Origin: Metridium senile
Lineage: Eukaryota > Cnidaria > Anthozoa > Actiniaria > Metridiidae
Direction: 5' to 3'
Length of the DNA: 64,000 nt
Assembly: GCA_949775045.1 (NCBI GenBank)
Contig: OX459101.1
Location: 7,516,394 to 7,580,393 of the forward strand
Shown here in pieces: positions 1-10,539 of this stretch. The position numbers were made by a program, and so were the translations under genes. Position 1 is the stretch's first letter; each line of letters starts with the position of its first letter. The notes under the pieces are model-generated. The model did not search any database. It saw only the letters and a program-made list of their open reading frames with translations, and was not told where the DNA came from.

Positions 1-47
1 AAGGGTTTTCACGGGTTTTTCATAGGGTTTCTATAGGGTATTTCTTA

Positions 48-244
48 GACCCCGTCTACACGGATCCGGATACTTTTGAAACCGCATACTTTTTGATGCG
101 AATCGGCCTATCGTCCACACGAATTCATTGAATCCGGTCACCGAAACCGCATACTTTTACTTGAATCCTCCGGATACGCGGATTCGTGTGCACGCAAGTA
201 TTTCTATGCGGTTTTAGCCGGATCGGATTCGTGTAGACGAGGCC
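48..244. mobile_element. Short foldback MITE, TTA target duplication
   Basis: The ends are imperfect inverted repeats (left GACCCCGTCTACACGGATCC, right the complement of GGCCTCGTCTACACGAATCC). They are flanked by TTA at 45-47 and 245-247. The 197-bp interior has no coding capacity and carries internal copies of an ACCGCATACTTTT motif. A TTA duplication is typical of PIF/Harbinger derivatives; the superfamily is inferred. It lies in an intron of the glutamate receptor gene. Confidence 0.7.
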
Positions 245-329
245 TTAGGGTTTTTCTATTGTTTTCTATGTGTTTCATCGTTGCGTTATTGTTTTTGATT
301 TATTTACTTATCATACAAAGCACCTTCGA

Positions 330-460
330 GCAGTTCTCGTATGACTGTGAAATGTTCAGTGCCGTGTGCATGCCTTGCCGCGACCGTGATGTTTCAGAAT
401 ATGTTAACGTACCTAATGGCCGTGCCTTGTCCGCGTTCGTGCCGTGAGCATTTCTGTTCT
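330..460 (+). repeat. Dispersed repeat fragment
   Basis: The stretch around GCCTTGCCGCGACCGTGATG and the following CGCGTTCGTGCCGTGAGC resembles 45935-46000, where it follows the CCCGGGCAAACGG repeat. It is therefore a fragment of an interspersed family and not an exon. The short open frame through it shows no recognisable protein. Confidence 0.45.
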
Positions 461-714
461 AGTATGTTGTAAACTCCTACTTTTTCTACTATATAAGATA
501 TATATAACAATAGATCATGATCGGCTACCTATCTTAGGCTAACCAATATGGTTATTATAGGTAGCATGTACCTTTATTCATGTAAACATTTTTTTGACAT
601 TTAAATTAACAAATGTATATACCAGGTACTAAATAAACAAATATTGTATTGTATATATTGTATAATTGTATTTTTGCGTTTTTTTTGCGTTTCTTATGGA
701 CACTTCTTTTTCAG

Positions 715-1549
715 CAAGTGGTTTGTTGGGCGCTAGTAGTTACGGAATCGCAATGCCGAAGTATTATCCTTACGTACGTAACATATCCGTAGCGGTGTTG
801 CAGTTACACGAGAACGGTGAATTGGATTCCTTGTGGAGGAAATGGTGGGACAACCGTAGTCAATGTCCAAAAGAACAGTCACGATCAGGTGATGATAGTT
901 ATGATGATGGTTATAATTATGATTATGATGTTAATGGTGGTTGTAGTGATTGTGGTGGTGCTGGCTATGATAGTGATGATTATGGTGTTAATGGTGGTTG
1001 TAGTGGTGGTGATTGTGGTGGTGGTGCTGGCTATAATAGTAATGATTATGGTGTTAATGGTGGTTGTAGTGGTGGTGATTGTGGTGGTGGTGCTGGCTAT
1101 GATAGTAATGATTATGATGTTAATGGTGGTTGTAGTGGTGGTGATTGTGGTGGTGGTGCTGGCTATGATAGTGATGATTATGGTGTTAATGATGGTGATG
1201 ATTATGGTGATTATGATGACGATGATTATGATGATGATAATGATGATGGTTTGTTGTTGTGGTGGTGGTGGTGGTGCTGTCTATGATAATGATGGTGATG
1301 ATTATGGTGATTATGATGACGATGATTATGATAATGATGATGGTTTGTTGTTGTGGTGGTGGTGGCTATGATAATAATTATAATTATGACTATGGGGATT
1401 ATGATGATGATGATGATGATGGTTTGTTGTAGTGGTGGTGATTGTGGTGACTATGATAGTAATGATTATGGTGTTAATGATGGCGGTGGTGGTGATTGTG
1501 GTGGTAGCTATGAAAGTGATGATGATGATGATTATAATTATGATTATGG

Positions 1550-1590
<41 letters not shown>

Positions 1591-1924
1591 GTTTGTTGTG
1601 GTGGTGGTGGCTATGATAGTGATGATGATGATGATTTGTTAATGATGGTGATTATGATAATGATGATGATGATAATGATGATGATGGTTTGTTGTGGTGG
1701 TGGTGATGGTGGTGGCTGTGATAGTGATAATGATAATTATGCATGATTATGATGATGATGATGATGATGAACATGATGATGATGGTTTATTGTTGTGGTG
1801 GTGGTGGTGGTGGCTATGATAGTGATGATGATGATTATAATTATGATTATGGTGATTATGATTATTATTATTATGATGTTGGTGGTGGTGGTGGTGGTGG
1901 TGGTGGTGGTGATGGCTATGATAG

Positions 1925-1962
<38 letters not shown>

Positions 1963-2979
1963 ATTATTGGTGTTATTATTATTATGAACAATTTGAACAA
2001 GTAGGTTTTAAATAGGTTTTCTGTTTTGATTTAAAAATGGATAAATAATATGTAATTATATTTCTATCCATCAGCTATTGGTACGGGTAAGCAGATTGAG
2101 CTGCATAACATGATTGGTGTGTATATGGTACTCGCTACTGGAGGAATATCATCCATTATACTGGTACTGGGAGAACTATTCTGGAGTAAACATGGACGAT
2201 ACTTTAAGTCTTTATTCAGGAATGAGTTTGTTTCCTTGGGGTGAGTAGTTGCAGTTACTTTTGTTGATATTTTGTTGCCGTTTTTGCTTCTCTTTTAGAA
2301 ATTATCAGTGTTGCTATTGTTGTTGTTATTGCTGTTGCGGTTGTTGCTCATCTATCTTTGTTCTAAAATTTTATTTTACTATTATTATTGCTTTTGTTGT
2401 TGTTGTTTTTATTGTTGCTGTTTTTATTGTTGCTGCTCTTGTTGTTGCTGCCCTTGTTGTTGTTGTTGCTGCTCTTGTTGTTGCTGCCCTTGTTGTTGTT
2501 GTTGCTGCCCTTGTTGTTTTTATTGTTGCTGCTCTTGTTGTTGCTGCTGCTGTTGTTCGTATTGTTGTTGTTAATTAATGCTGTTTTTGTTGTTGCTGCT
2601 GCTGTTGTTGCTATTGCTGTTGTTAATATTGTTGTTGTTGCTGCTGCTGCTGCTGCTGCCTTTGTTGTTGTTGTTGCTGCTGCTGTTGTTGGTATTGTTG
2701 TTGATTATTGCTGTTTTTGTTGTTGCTGCCCTTGTTGTTGTTGTTGCTGCTGTTCTTATTGTTGCTGCTGCTGTTGTTGTTGCTGCCCTTGTTGTTGCTG
2801 CTGTTGTTGTTGCTGCCCTTGTTGTTGCTGCCCTTGTTGTTGTTGTTGCTGCTGTTCTTATTGTTGCTGCTGCTGTTGTTGTTGCTGCCCTTGTTGTTGC
2901 TGCTGTTGTTGTTGCTGCCCTTGTTGTTGCTGCCCTTGTTGTTGCTGCCCTTGTTGTTGTTGTTGCTGCTGTTCTTATT

Positions 2980-3010
<31 letters not shown>

Positions 3011-3208
3011 TTATTATTACAGCTCTTCTCACTGAAATACATGAAGTTAATGTTAGCTGTGATGACTATCATTGTTTTTCTGTCATTCTCCTCATCAGAT
3101 TACATCTCTTTCTCTTACAGGTTGGCCAACCATCAATCTTCGCAGTCTGATTCTAACAACATCCGGATCCCTGTATTAAGCATCGAATCACGGACTACGG
3201 TCTTATAA
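715..3208 (+). CDS. Ionotropic glutamate receptor, C-terminal exons (partial)
   Basis: Three exons, 715-888, 2075-2240 and 3121-3208, have canonical junctions and agreeing phases (1, then 2). The first encodes the end of the ligand-binding S2 lobe (SSYGIAMPK, then ISVAVLQLHENGEL and KWW). The second encodes the pre-M4 linker and the M4 membrane helix (HNMIGVYMVL onward), followed by a basic juxtamembrane SKHGRYFKS. The third gives a 29-residue cytoplasmic tail ending SRTTVL and a TAA stop. The layout S2, M4, short tail is diagnostic of glutamate-gated cation channels. The HNM.GV and WW/C features lean towards NMDA-like types, but the subtype cannot be settled from this part. The tail ends in a class I PDZ-type motif (T-V-L). 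If the second intron were retained, the frame would stop at a TGA at 2242-2244. Amino-terminal domain, S1 and M1-M3 lie left of the window. Confidence 0.88.
889..1990 (+). repeat. GAT/GGT trinucleotide tract filling an intron
   Basis: Nearly the whole intron between the S2 and M4 exons is GATGAT and GGTGGT with interspersed GCTATGATAGT-type units. It includes three near copies of a ~75-bp unit at 958-1190. Open frames in several registers (Asp/Gly/Tyr-rich or Val/Met-rich) arise from the triplet period and are not genes. Confidence 0.9.
2300..3015 (+). repeat. GTT/GCT trinucleotide tract filling an intron
   Basis: The intron between the M4 exon and the last exon is TTG/TGC triplets. Larger units repeat within it: the phrase GCTGCCCTTGTTGTTGCTGC recurs, with ~130-bp blocks at about 2710-2840 and 2820-2960. 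It ends shortly before a pyrimidine-rich acceptor at 3120. Leu/Cys/Val/Ala-rich frames here are triplet artefacts. Confidence 0.9.
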
Positions 3209-3870
3209 AAACATTCTTCTAAATAAGAGTACTAGAAACTACATGGACTAATATGCGCCAGCATGGACCTGAACGTTCCTTTAAGAACTTGATCATCAAC
3301 TCCAAAACAACACCAATTTTAACGCGTTAATTTCTACGAAACGAGTTAAAATTTGAACAAGAGACAAACACGCGGAAATTGTAGCGAGAGTATTGAATCA
3401 TCCCTCGCACTCCATGCGTTTATCTCGTCCCTCTTCAAACTATTTCCCCTCGAATTTTAGCTCGTTTTATGAAATTCAGTCGCTTCAACATATAGGAGTT
3501 GCTATGAAGTTCAGACTATTGTAAACGGCTCTTCAAAGCTGACCATGACACATGATATGAAAATATCACTGATTTATGATTGAATAATTCACTTTATCGG
3601 AAATTCTGCGGAAACAAGAGAATTATGGCTACAGAAACACTATGAACAACAAAATGCCTAAATTGTAACGAAACTTGTGTCACGAAAGGTTACATGGCAC
3701 CTCAAGTCATTTATTTCTTAACAAGTGCAAACTTTCATTTTGCGCGTAAATAACGTAAACGTTAAATTATGAATTGCGTTACTCTGTGACACTAATATCA
3801 GTTAAAAAGCTTTAGCCAGTGTAAAAAGATTTAAAAGAAAAAATTGAAATAAACACTGTTGTCCTTTCAC
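3209..3870. other. 3' flank of the glutamate receptor gene; AATAAA at 3848
   Basis: Unique AT-rich sequence with no open frame of note. An AATAAA hexamer at 3848-3853 lies 640 bases after the stop and may be the polyadenylation signal. The minisatellite starts immediately after it. Confidence 0.4.
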
Positions 3871-3898
3871 CCAGATTTGTTTTACTGAACGTTTCACG

Positions 3899-3961
3899 TT
3901 TTTTTTTTTTTTTTTAATAATATTTTTATTTCAATAATAAAAACAGTAAAGCATTAATTAC
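3899..3961 (-). mobile_element. Poly(T)-headed insertion splitting the first minisatellite unit
   Basis: A run of T followed by AT-rich sequence with AATAATAAAAACAG interrupts the first TACTGAACGTTTCACG unit. The T run reads as a retrotransposed poly(A) tail inserted in reverse orientation. This is inference; no duplication was resolved. Confidence 0.35.
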
Positions 3962-6562
3962 AATTTTACTGAACGTTTTACGTCGATTTGTTTTTACTGA
4001 ACGTTTCAGGTCGATTTTAGTTTTACTGAACGTTTCAGGTCGATTTTAGTTTTACTGAACGTTTCAGGTCGATTTTAGTTTTGCTGAACGTTTCAGGTCG
4101 ATTTTAGTTTTACTGAACGTTTCAGGTCGATTTTAGTTTTGCTGAACGTTTCAGGTCGATTTTAGTTTTACTGAACGTTTCAGGTCGATTTTAGTTTTGC
4201 TGAACGTTTCAGGTCGATTTTAGTTTTGCTGAACGTTTCAGGTCGATTTTAGTTTTACTGAACGTTTCAGGTCGATTTTAGTTTTGCTGAACGTTTCAGG
4301 TCGATTTTAGTTTTACTGAACGTTTCAGGTCGATTTTAGTTTTGCTGAACGTTTCAGGTCGATTTTAGTTTTACTGAACGTTTCAGGTCGATTTTAGTTT
4401 TACTGAACGTTTCAGGTCGATTTTATTTTTACTGAACGTTTGACGTCGATTTTAGTTTTACTGAACGTTTCAGGTCGATTTTAGTTTTTCTGAACGTTTC
4501 AGGTCGATTTTAGTTTTACTGAACGTTTCAGGTCGATTTTAGTTTTACTGAACGTTTCAGGTCGATTTTAGTTTTACTGAACGTTTGATGTCGATTTTAG
4601 TTTTGCTGAACGTTTCAGGTCGATTTTAGTTTTACTGAACGTTTGATGTCGATTTTAGTTTTGCTGAACGTTTCAGGTCGATTTTAGTTTTACTGAACGT
4701 TTCAGGTCGATTTTAGTTTTGCTGAACGTTTCAGGTCGATTTTAGTTTTACTGAACGTTTCAGGTCGATTTTAGTTTTGCTGAACGTTTCAGGTCGATTT
4801 TAGTTTTACTGAACGTTTGAGGTCGATTTTAGTTTTACTGAACGTTTCAGGTCGATTTTAGTTTTACTGAACGTTTCAGGTCGATTTTAGTTTTACTGAA
4901 CGTTTCAGGTCGATTTTAGTTTTACTGAACGTTTCAGGTCGATTTTATTTTTACTGAACGTTTGACGTCGATTTTAGTTTTACTGAACGTTTGACGTCGA
5001 TTTTAGTTTTACTGAACGTTTCAGGTCGATTTTAGTTTTACTGAACGTTTCAGGTCGATTTTAGTTTTACTGAACGTTTCAGGTCGATTTTAGTTTTGCT
5101 GAACGTTTCAGGTCGATTTTAGTTTTACTGAACGTTTCAGGTCGATTTTAGTTTTACTGAACGTTTCAGGTCGATTTTAGTTTTACTGAACGTTTGACGT
5201 CGATTTTAGTTTTGCTGAACGTTTCAGGTCGATTTTAGTTTTACTGAACGTTTCAGGTCGATTTTAGTTTTACTGAACGTTTCAGGTCGATTTTAGTTTT
5301 GCTGAACGTTTCAGGTCGATTTTAGTTTTACTGAACGTTTCAGGTCGATTTTAGTTTTGCTGAACGTTTCAGGTCGATTTTAGTTTTGCTGAACGTTTCA
5401 GGTCGATTTTAGTTTTACTGAACGTTTCAGGTCGATTTTATTTTTACTGAACGTTTGACGTCGATTTTAGTTTTACTGAACGTTTCAGGTCGATTTTAGT
5501 TTTTCTGAACGTTTCAGGTCGATTTTAGTTTTACTGAACGTTTCAGGTCGATTTTAGTTTTACTGAACGTTTCAGGTCGATTTTAGTTTTACTGAACGTT
5601 TGATGTCGATTTTAGTTTTGCTGAACGTTTCAGGTCGATTTTAGTTTTACTGAACGTTTCAGGTCGATTTTAGTTTTGCTGAACGTTTCAGGTCGATTTT
5701 AGTTTTACTGAACGTTTCAGGTCGATTTTAGTTTTGCTGAACGTTTCAGGTCGATTTTAGTTTTACTGAACGTTTCAGGTCGATTTTAGTTTTGCTGAAC
5801 GTTTCAGGTCGATTTTAGTTTTACTGAACGTTTGAGGTCGATTTTAGTTTTGCTGAACGTTTCAGGTCGATTTTAGTTTTACTGAACGTTTGAGGTCGAT
5901 TTTAGTTTTGCTGAACGTTTCAGGTCGATTTTAGTTTTACTGAACGTTTCAGGTCGATTTTAGTTTTACTGAACGTTTCAGGTCGATTTTAGTTTTACTG
6001 AACGTTTCAGGTCGATTTTATTTTTACTGAACGTTTGACGTCGATTTTAGTTTTACTGAACGTTTGACGTCGATTTTAGTTTTACTGAACGTTTCAGGTC
6101 GATTTTAGTTTTACTGAACGTTTCAGGTCGATTTTAGTTTTGCTGAACGTTTCAGGTCGATTTTAGTTTTACTGAACGTTTCAGGTCGATTTTAGTTTTA
6201 CTGAACGTTTCAGGTCGATTTTAGTTTTACTGAACGTTTGACGTCGATTTTAGTTTTGCTGAACGTTTCAGGTCGATTTTAGTTTTACTGAACGTTTCAG
6301 GTCGATTTTAGTTTTACTGAACGTTTCAGGTCGATTTTAGTTTTACTGAACGTTTCAGGTCGATTTTAGTTTTACTGAACGTTTGACGTCGATTTTAGTT
6401 TTACTGAACGTTTGACGTCGATTTTATTTTTACTGAACGTTTCAGGTCGATTTTAGTTTTACTGAACGTTTCAGGTCGATTTTAGTTTTACTGAACGTTT
6501 GACGTCGATTTTATTTTTACTGAACGTTTCAGGTCGATTTTTTTACTGAACGTTTCAGGTCG
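3962..6562 (+). repeat. 29-bp minisatellite array with higher-order structure
   Basis: About 89 head-to-tail copies of a 29-bp unit built from TTTTACTGAACGTTTCAGG and TCGATTTTAG. Variants (GCTGAAC for ACTGAAC, TTTGACG for TTTCAGG, TTTTATTTTT for TTTTAGTTTT, one TTCTGAAC) occur in fixed order and reveal larger blocks. The TTTTATTTTT variant at 4421 recurs at 5436, 1015 bp (35 units) later. The variant at 4943 recurs at 6016, 1073 bp (37 units) later, so the second block gained two units. Each unit contains the self-complementary core AACGTT. No reading frame is conserved. Confidence 0.95.
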
Positions 6563-7012
6563 TAAAAATAAAATGGACGTGAAACGTTTAGTAAAAATAA
6601 AATCGACGTGAAACGTTTAGTAAAAAAGAAATCGACGCGAAACGTTTAGTAAAAAAAATCGACGTGAAACGTTCAGTAAAAATAAAATCGACCTGAAACG
6701 TTCAGTAAAACTAAAATCGACGTGAAACGTTCAGTAAAAATAAAATCGACGTGAAACGTTTAGTAAAAAAGAAATCGACGCGAAACGTTCAGTAGAAAAA
6801 ATCGACGTGAAACGTTCAGTAAAAATAAAATCGACGTCAAACGTTCAGTAAAAATAAAATCGACCTGAAACGTTCAGTAAAAATAAAATCGACCTGAAAC
6901 GTGCAGTAAAAAAATCGACCTGAAACGTTCAGTAAAAATAAAATCGACCTGAAACGTTCAGTAAAAATAAAATCGACCTGAAACGTTTAGTAAAAATAAA
7001 ATCGACGTTTGA
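6563..7012 (-). repeat. Inverted arm of the 29-bp minisatellite
   Basis: At about 6562 the repeat flips orientation and runs ~15 more units as GTAAAAATAAAATCGACCTG plus AAACGTTCA. The arm uses a different variant set (AAAATAAAATCG, shortened AAAAAATCG, TTTAGTAAAA) from the forward array. The two arms are therefore old relatives and not a recent inverted duplication. The junction makes a large potential hairpin. Confidence 0.9.
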
Positions 7013-7111
7013 CGTCGATTATGCCCGGCCCTCCCTACTGAAAGTTTCACCCTGATGTCTGCAATACATTAGCAGAAAGTATGGTATTTCTCATGAATTT
7101 CTCATTGTTGA

Positions 7112-7270
7112 AGAAGTAATATATCAAACACGAGAAAGAGTGTTTCATCAGGTTTTCAAACACCGAAAAATGGGTTGAAAAAACTAGGCGCAGCCGAGTT
7201 TTTTGGGGCCCATTTTGAGATGTTTGAAAACCTGATGAATCACTCTTTCGAGTGTTGGATATTACTTCTC
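7112..7270. mobile_element. Foldback element
   Basis: AGAAGTAATATATCAAACAC at the left is matched in reverse complement by the right end near 7253-7270. The inner arms (CATCAGGTTTTCAAACA with TGTTTGAAAACCTGATGA) also pair around a loop with CCGAGTTTTTTGGGGCCC. There is no coding capacity. Confidence 0.65.
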
Positions 7271-7448
7271 AAATTAATTATCGGATACTTTTTGGAGAAA
7301 TTCAAAGCGAAGCTGGCTTAATTTTATGCAAGTGTTTCATCAGATTTCAAACTCCTTCACGCTAGTGATTTTGTCTTTGTTTTCTCTTCATTAATTATTC
7401 ATGAGTTTTAGAAGGTGAAAAGCTAATGATCATAATTAGAGTGCAAAT

Positions 7449-7530
7449 ACACCTAATTCAAAAAAGATTGATGGGGCGAACGGCGATTGCACGACCAAAA
7501 GGAACTTCAACCTTTTTTGAATTAGGTGTA
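7449..7530. mobile_element. Very short hairpin with TACACCTAATTCAA ends
   Basis: TACACCTAATTCAAAAAAG at the left and its complement at the right enclose about 45 bases. The ends match the family found at 9516, 13261 and 27059, so this looks like a minimal internally deleted copy. Confidence 0.6.
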
Positions 7531-7680
7531 TAAAAGGAGCTGTTATGTGTATTGGTTTCAGCAATTTGTCCCGCAATGCCGTTGCGGCACTTGTTGAGGA
7601 ATGATTGCTGAAGAAATAGAAAACGAGTTATCGAGTTATGGAGCACGCGGGAATTTTAAGAAGACGAGAGAAGCGTTAAG

Positions 7681-7945
7681 GTCCGGGCAAACGGTTTCAG
7701 CATTTGCTTCAACATCCGTTCGATTTTGTTGAATGGCAATATTTAAACTCTTTCAACATTGTTGAAACGTGTTGAATCGATACTGAATTGATGTTGAGAG
7801 AGTTTAAAAGAGTTATAGAGAACGCTTCTCAGCCAATCAGAGCGCGTGATTTATATCAAATATTTTATGAGTTATGGAGAACGCTTCTCAGCCAATCAGA
7901 GCGCGTGATTTATATCAAATATTTGATGAGTTATAGAGAACGTTT
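7681..7945 (+). repeat. Dispersed GGGCAAACGGTTTC repeat and a ~60-bp tandem duplication
   Basis: GGGCAAACGGTTTCAGCATT and the following GTTGAA-rich part recur at 45802-45930. Downstream, a unit containing TCAGCCAATCAGAGCGCGTG is repeated in tandem at 7806-7930 with a third partial copy. Confidence 0.6.
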
Positions 7946-8026
7946 CTCAGCCATAGCATATGTATAACAACTTGTTGCTGTGGTAGATGATAAAACAAAG
8001 CTTTAAAAAACTCGTACCCATTAACA

Positions 8027-8436
8027 GTTTATCTTCGTATTACCGACATCCTTTGCAGGCTTCAAAGTGTGTACCGTAGCTTCGGCTGCAACAGCGATTT
8101 TTGGAAATAGGTGTATATTGATAAGCATACCTGTGTTATTGGTAAATCCTTGGTCATCTGTAGCGACGGCATGGGTTTTAGGCCAGTGTTCCACTGAGTA
8201 CGCAAAGGATGTCGGTATTTCTTCTGTTGTTATCGATTTAGTCATAGCATATTTTGGTTGTACATGTTTGTGTTATATAACCATAACACGTTGTTGCAAT
8301 AGTAGATAATTACACAAATATTTATTTAAAAAACGCGCAACAATTAATGCTCATATTACCGACATCCTTTGCAGGCTTCAGAGTATAGACTGTACATTCG
8401 ACAGCGACAACGATTATTGAAATAGGTGTAGATCAC
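8027..8436. mobile_element. Two tandem half-copies of the TACACCTATTTC family
   Basis: The phrase ACCGACATCCTTTGCAGGCT occurs at about 8042 and 8358. Each is followed by a diverged tail ending in AAATAGGTGTA (8108-8113 and 8427-8436). The complement of the same phrase closes the first copy at about 8200. A third relative is at 9748. These are nested or rearranged MITE copies, and the short open frames across them are not genes. Confidence 0.6.
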
Positions 8437-8449
8437 ACACTAGATAGAC

Positions 8450-8703
8450 CTTTTTTGTAGACTGCGGACAGTCCCTTCTTTTCCCTCCAGATTCCGAGGA
8501 AAACGAGGGGGAAATGAGCATTTAAATAAAACACGGACGAGCGGGGGACCGGATAACCCGGAGAAAAACCCTGTGTGGCATAGGAGAGAAGAACACATCA
8601 AACAAACTCAATTCACATATAATCCATGCCCGAGCTGGGAATCGAACCTGGATCACAGCGGTGAGAGGTGCGCAGTAAACCACCCATGCCACTCGGGACA
8701 GTC
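8450..8703 (-). mobile_element. tRNA-derived SINE, reverse orientation
   Basis: Read on the minus strand from 8703, the sequence starts CCCGAGTGGCATGGGTGG (A-box-like) and has GGTTCGATTCC (B-box) about 45 bases later. A tRNA-unrelated body with CAGGGTTTTTCTCCGGGTTA follows. A promoter-bearing head plus unrelated body is the classic SINE layout. No intact tRNA clover leaf or anticodon stem is preserved. Confidence 0.75.
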
Positions 8704-9515
8704 AGCATGCACCAAATCGAAACATCGTTTAGGCCGGATTGGTTTAAAATACAATAGAGTATTTCCAAACAATTGCCCTAAACCTAACCAAACAATAGCG
8801 GTACTGTATTAGAGGGCCAATGAAAACACAGCTTTTGACTGGTGCTGTATTATTGGGCAACCACAGGTAGCCCAAGCTCACTATCTGTGAGCCTTATATG
8901 GGAGAATATACGGCGATTATAAAAATATACGAAATTTGTATAAATAATAAAAATAATCGTTCTTACTTGTTTCTTGTGTTTTACTTTGACTCCCTGTGAC
9001 GTTTCAGGCTATAGTGAGCTTGAGCTACCTGTGGTGCCACTCATCAAAAAGTAAGTCACCAAAAACCTACAAAGCTGGGACCGCAGAGGATCATCCTTTT
9101 GAAACAGGTTTAACCTTGTGAATTCTCAGAGTAGGCAAAATGGTAGCTGGTAAAATATTTCCCGGGGGGGGGGGGGGGGGGGGGAGGGAGGGAGGGGTTA
9201 CTGTTAAAGCCTTGTTGATTTCAACCCTTAAAAGGTATGGCTGAAGTAAAAGCAGAGTAAAAATGACCCTTACATGCAGGTACGGAATCATGTTACGTAA
9301 CTGATATTTAAGCCAGGACCCTAAAAGGTGCGCACAGGAAATAATTTTAACACTAATAGGTATGCCGATCACCCCTACCACTTGCACAAAGGGAGTACAC
9401 CCCCTGGGAATATTTCAAACCATCGATAGTTATAACAATATATTAAAACATGTTAAACATTTCTACCCATAATCCTTGTCGGTTGCAGCTTCATAACTTA
9501 CTTACTGTATTGAAA

Positions 9516-9806
9516 TACACCTAATTCAATAATCGTTGTCGCAATCAAAGCTACAGTCTACTCTCTGAAGGCTGCTAAGGATGTCGGTAATATCAACATG
9601 ATTTGAGATTTATTAGACGTATTTTCAAGAAATATTTGTTTCATCATCTTCCACTGCAACAACTTGTTATGGTCATATAATACAAACACGTACAACCAAA
9701 ATATGCTGTGAATAAATCGATAACAAGAGAAGAAATATTGACATCCTTTGCAGGCTTTAGAGTGTGGACTGTAGCTTTGATCGCGACGATTATTGAAATA
9801 GGTGTA
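9516..9806. mobile_element. MITE of the TACACCTATTTC family
   Basis: TACACCTAATTCAATAATCG at the left pairs with CGATTATTGAAATAGGTGTA at the right. The arms continue through TCAAAGCTACAGTC and GACTGTAGCTTTGA, and GATGTCGGTAATAT versus ATATTGACATCC, making nearly a full foldback of 291 bp. There is no open frame. Confidence 0.75.
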
Positions 9807-10295
9807 TATCTTTCCAAGAAACCTTCTAACCCATTCCCATGAAGTGAAAAGCTTACAAGCTAATGGCGCAGGGGACTACGGGTAACCTATATATACTTTA
9901 CTAGGACACAGGGATTTCATGGCCACATTGCTACACTTGTCAATCTGTTATTGAGAAATGTCCGTTTTGACTTATCAAACAACAAGAAAGGCGTTCCGAA
10001 TGCACATTTAGTTTCTGAACTGATCCATTGCGACACTAGCTTGTGTGCTTTTCAAGGGTGACAAACTTTCTCGGAAAGGGTGTATCTTTCCAAGAAACCT
10101 TCTCACTTGTGAAGTGAAAAGCCGACAAGCTAGAAGCGCAGGGGACTATGGGTAACCTATGTATACTTTACTAGAACACAGGGATTTCATTGGCACATCG
10201 CCACACTTGTCAATGTTTTATTGAGAAATGACCATTTTGACTTATTAAACAGCAAAAAGGGGTGTCGTAGGCACATTTAGTTTCTGAAGAGAGCT
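9807..10295. mobile_element. Two adjacent copies of a TACACCCTTTCC-family MITE
   Basis: The first copy runs to about 10083 (right end CTTTCTCGGAAAGGGTGTA, left end TATCTTTCCAAGAAACC). A second, 3'-truncated copy starts at once (GTATCTTTCCAAGAAACC at 10081). Both share the inner phrase GCGCAGGGGACTA and the following GGTAACCTA. A third, full copy is in the IF1 intron at 18270-18545. Confidence 0.7.
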
Positions 10296-10539
10296 TAAAC
10301 TACACAATTTTTAATTTATATTTAATTTAAGTGATAGAATATTGTTTATAAAAACCAGGACAAAAAATGCTTTTTGTTCTGTTTGAAGTCTGTATTAGTT
10401 TCCAATGTTTATGACTTCCATCCCTGGACCCAGTAGCAGAACAATACAGTTATTTTGATGAGTATGTAACCTTTACATTACATTGTTTAATATTTGATAG
10501 CCAAGAACAAGAATTTAAACCATGTTGGTTGCTGTAAAT

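Noticed and set aside
259..447. Small 62-residue protein with a hydrophobic start
   Set aside because: The region matches a dispersed repeat also present at 45935-46010 and shows no family motif.
2249..3208. Leu/Cys/Val-rich proteins in the GTT/GCT tract
   Set aside because: Triplet-repeat artefacts. Only the last 88 bases (3121-3208) are coding, as the final exon of the glutamate receptor.
3962..7012. CRISPR-like array because of regular 29-bp repeats
   Set aside because: The repeats abut without unique spacers, the genome is eukaryotic, and there are no cas genes. It is a minisatellite.
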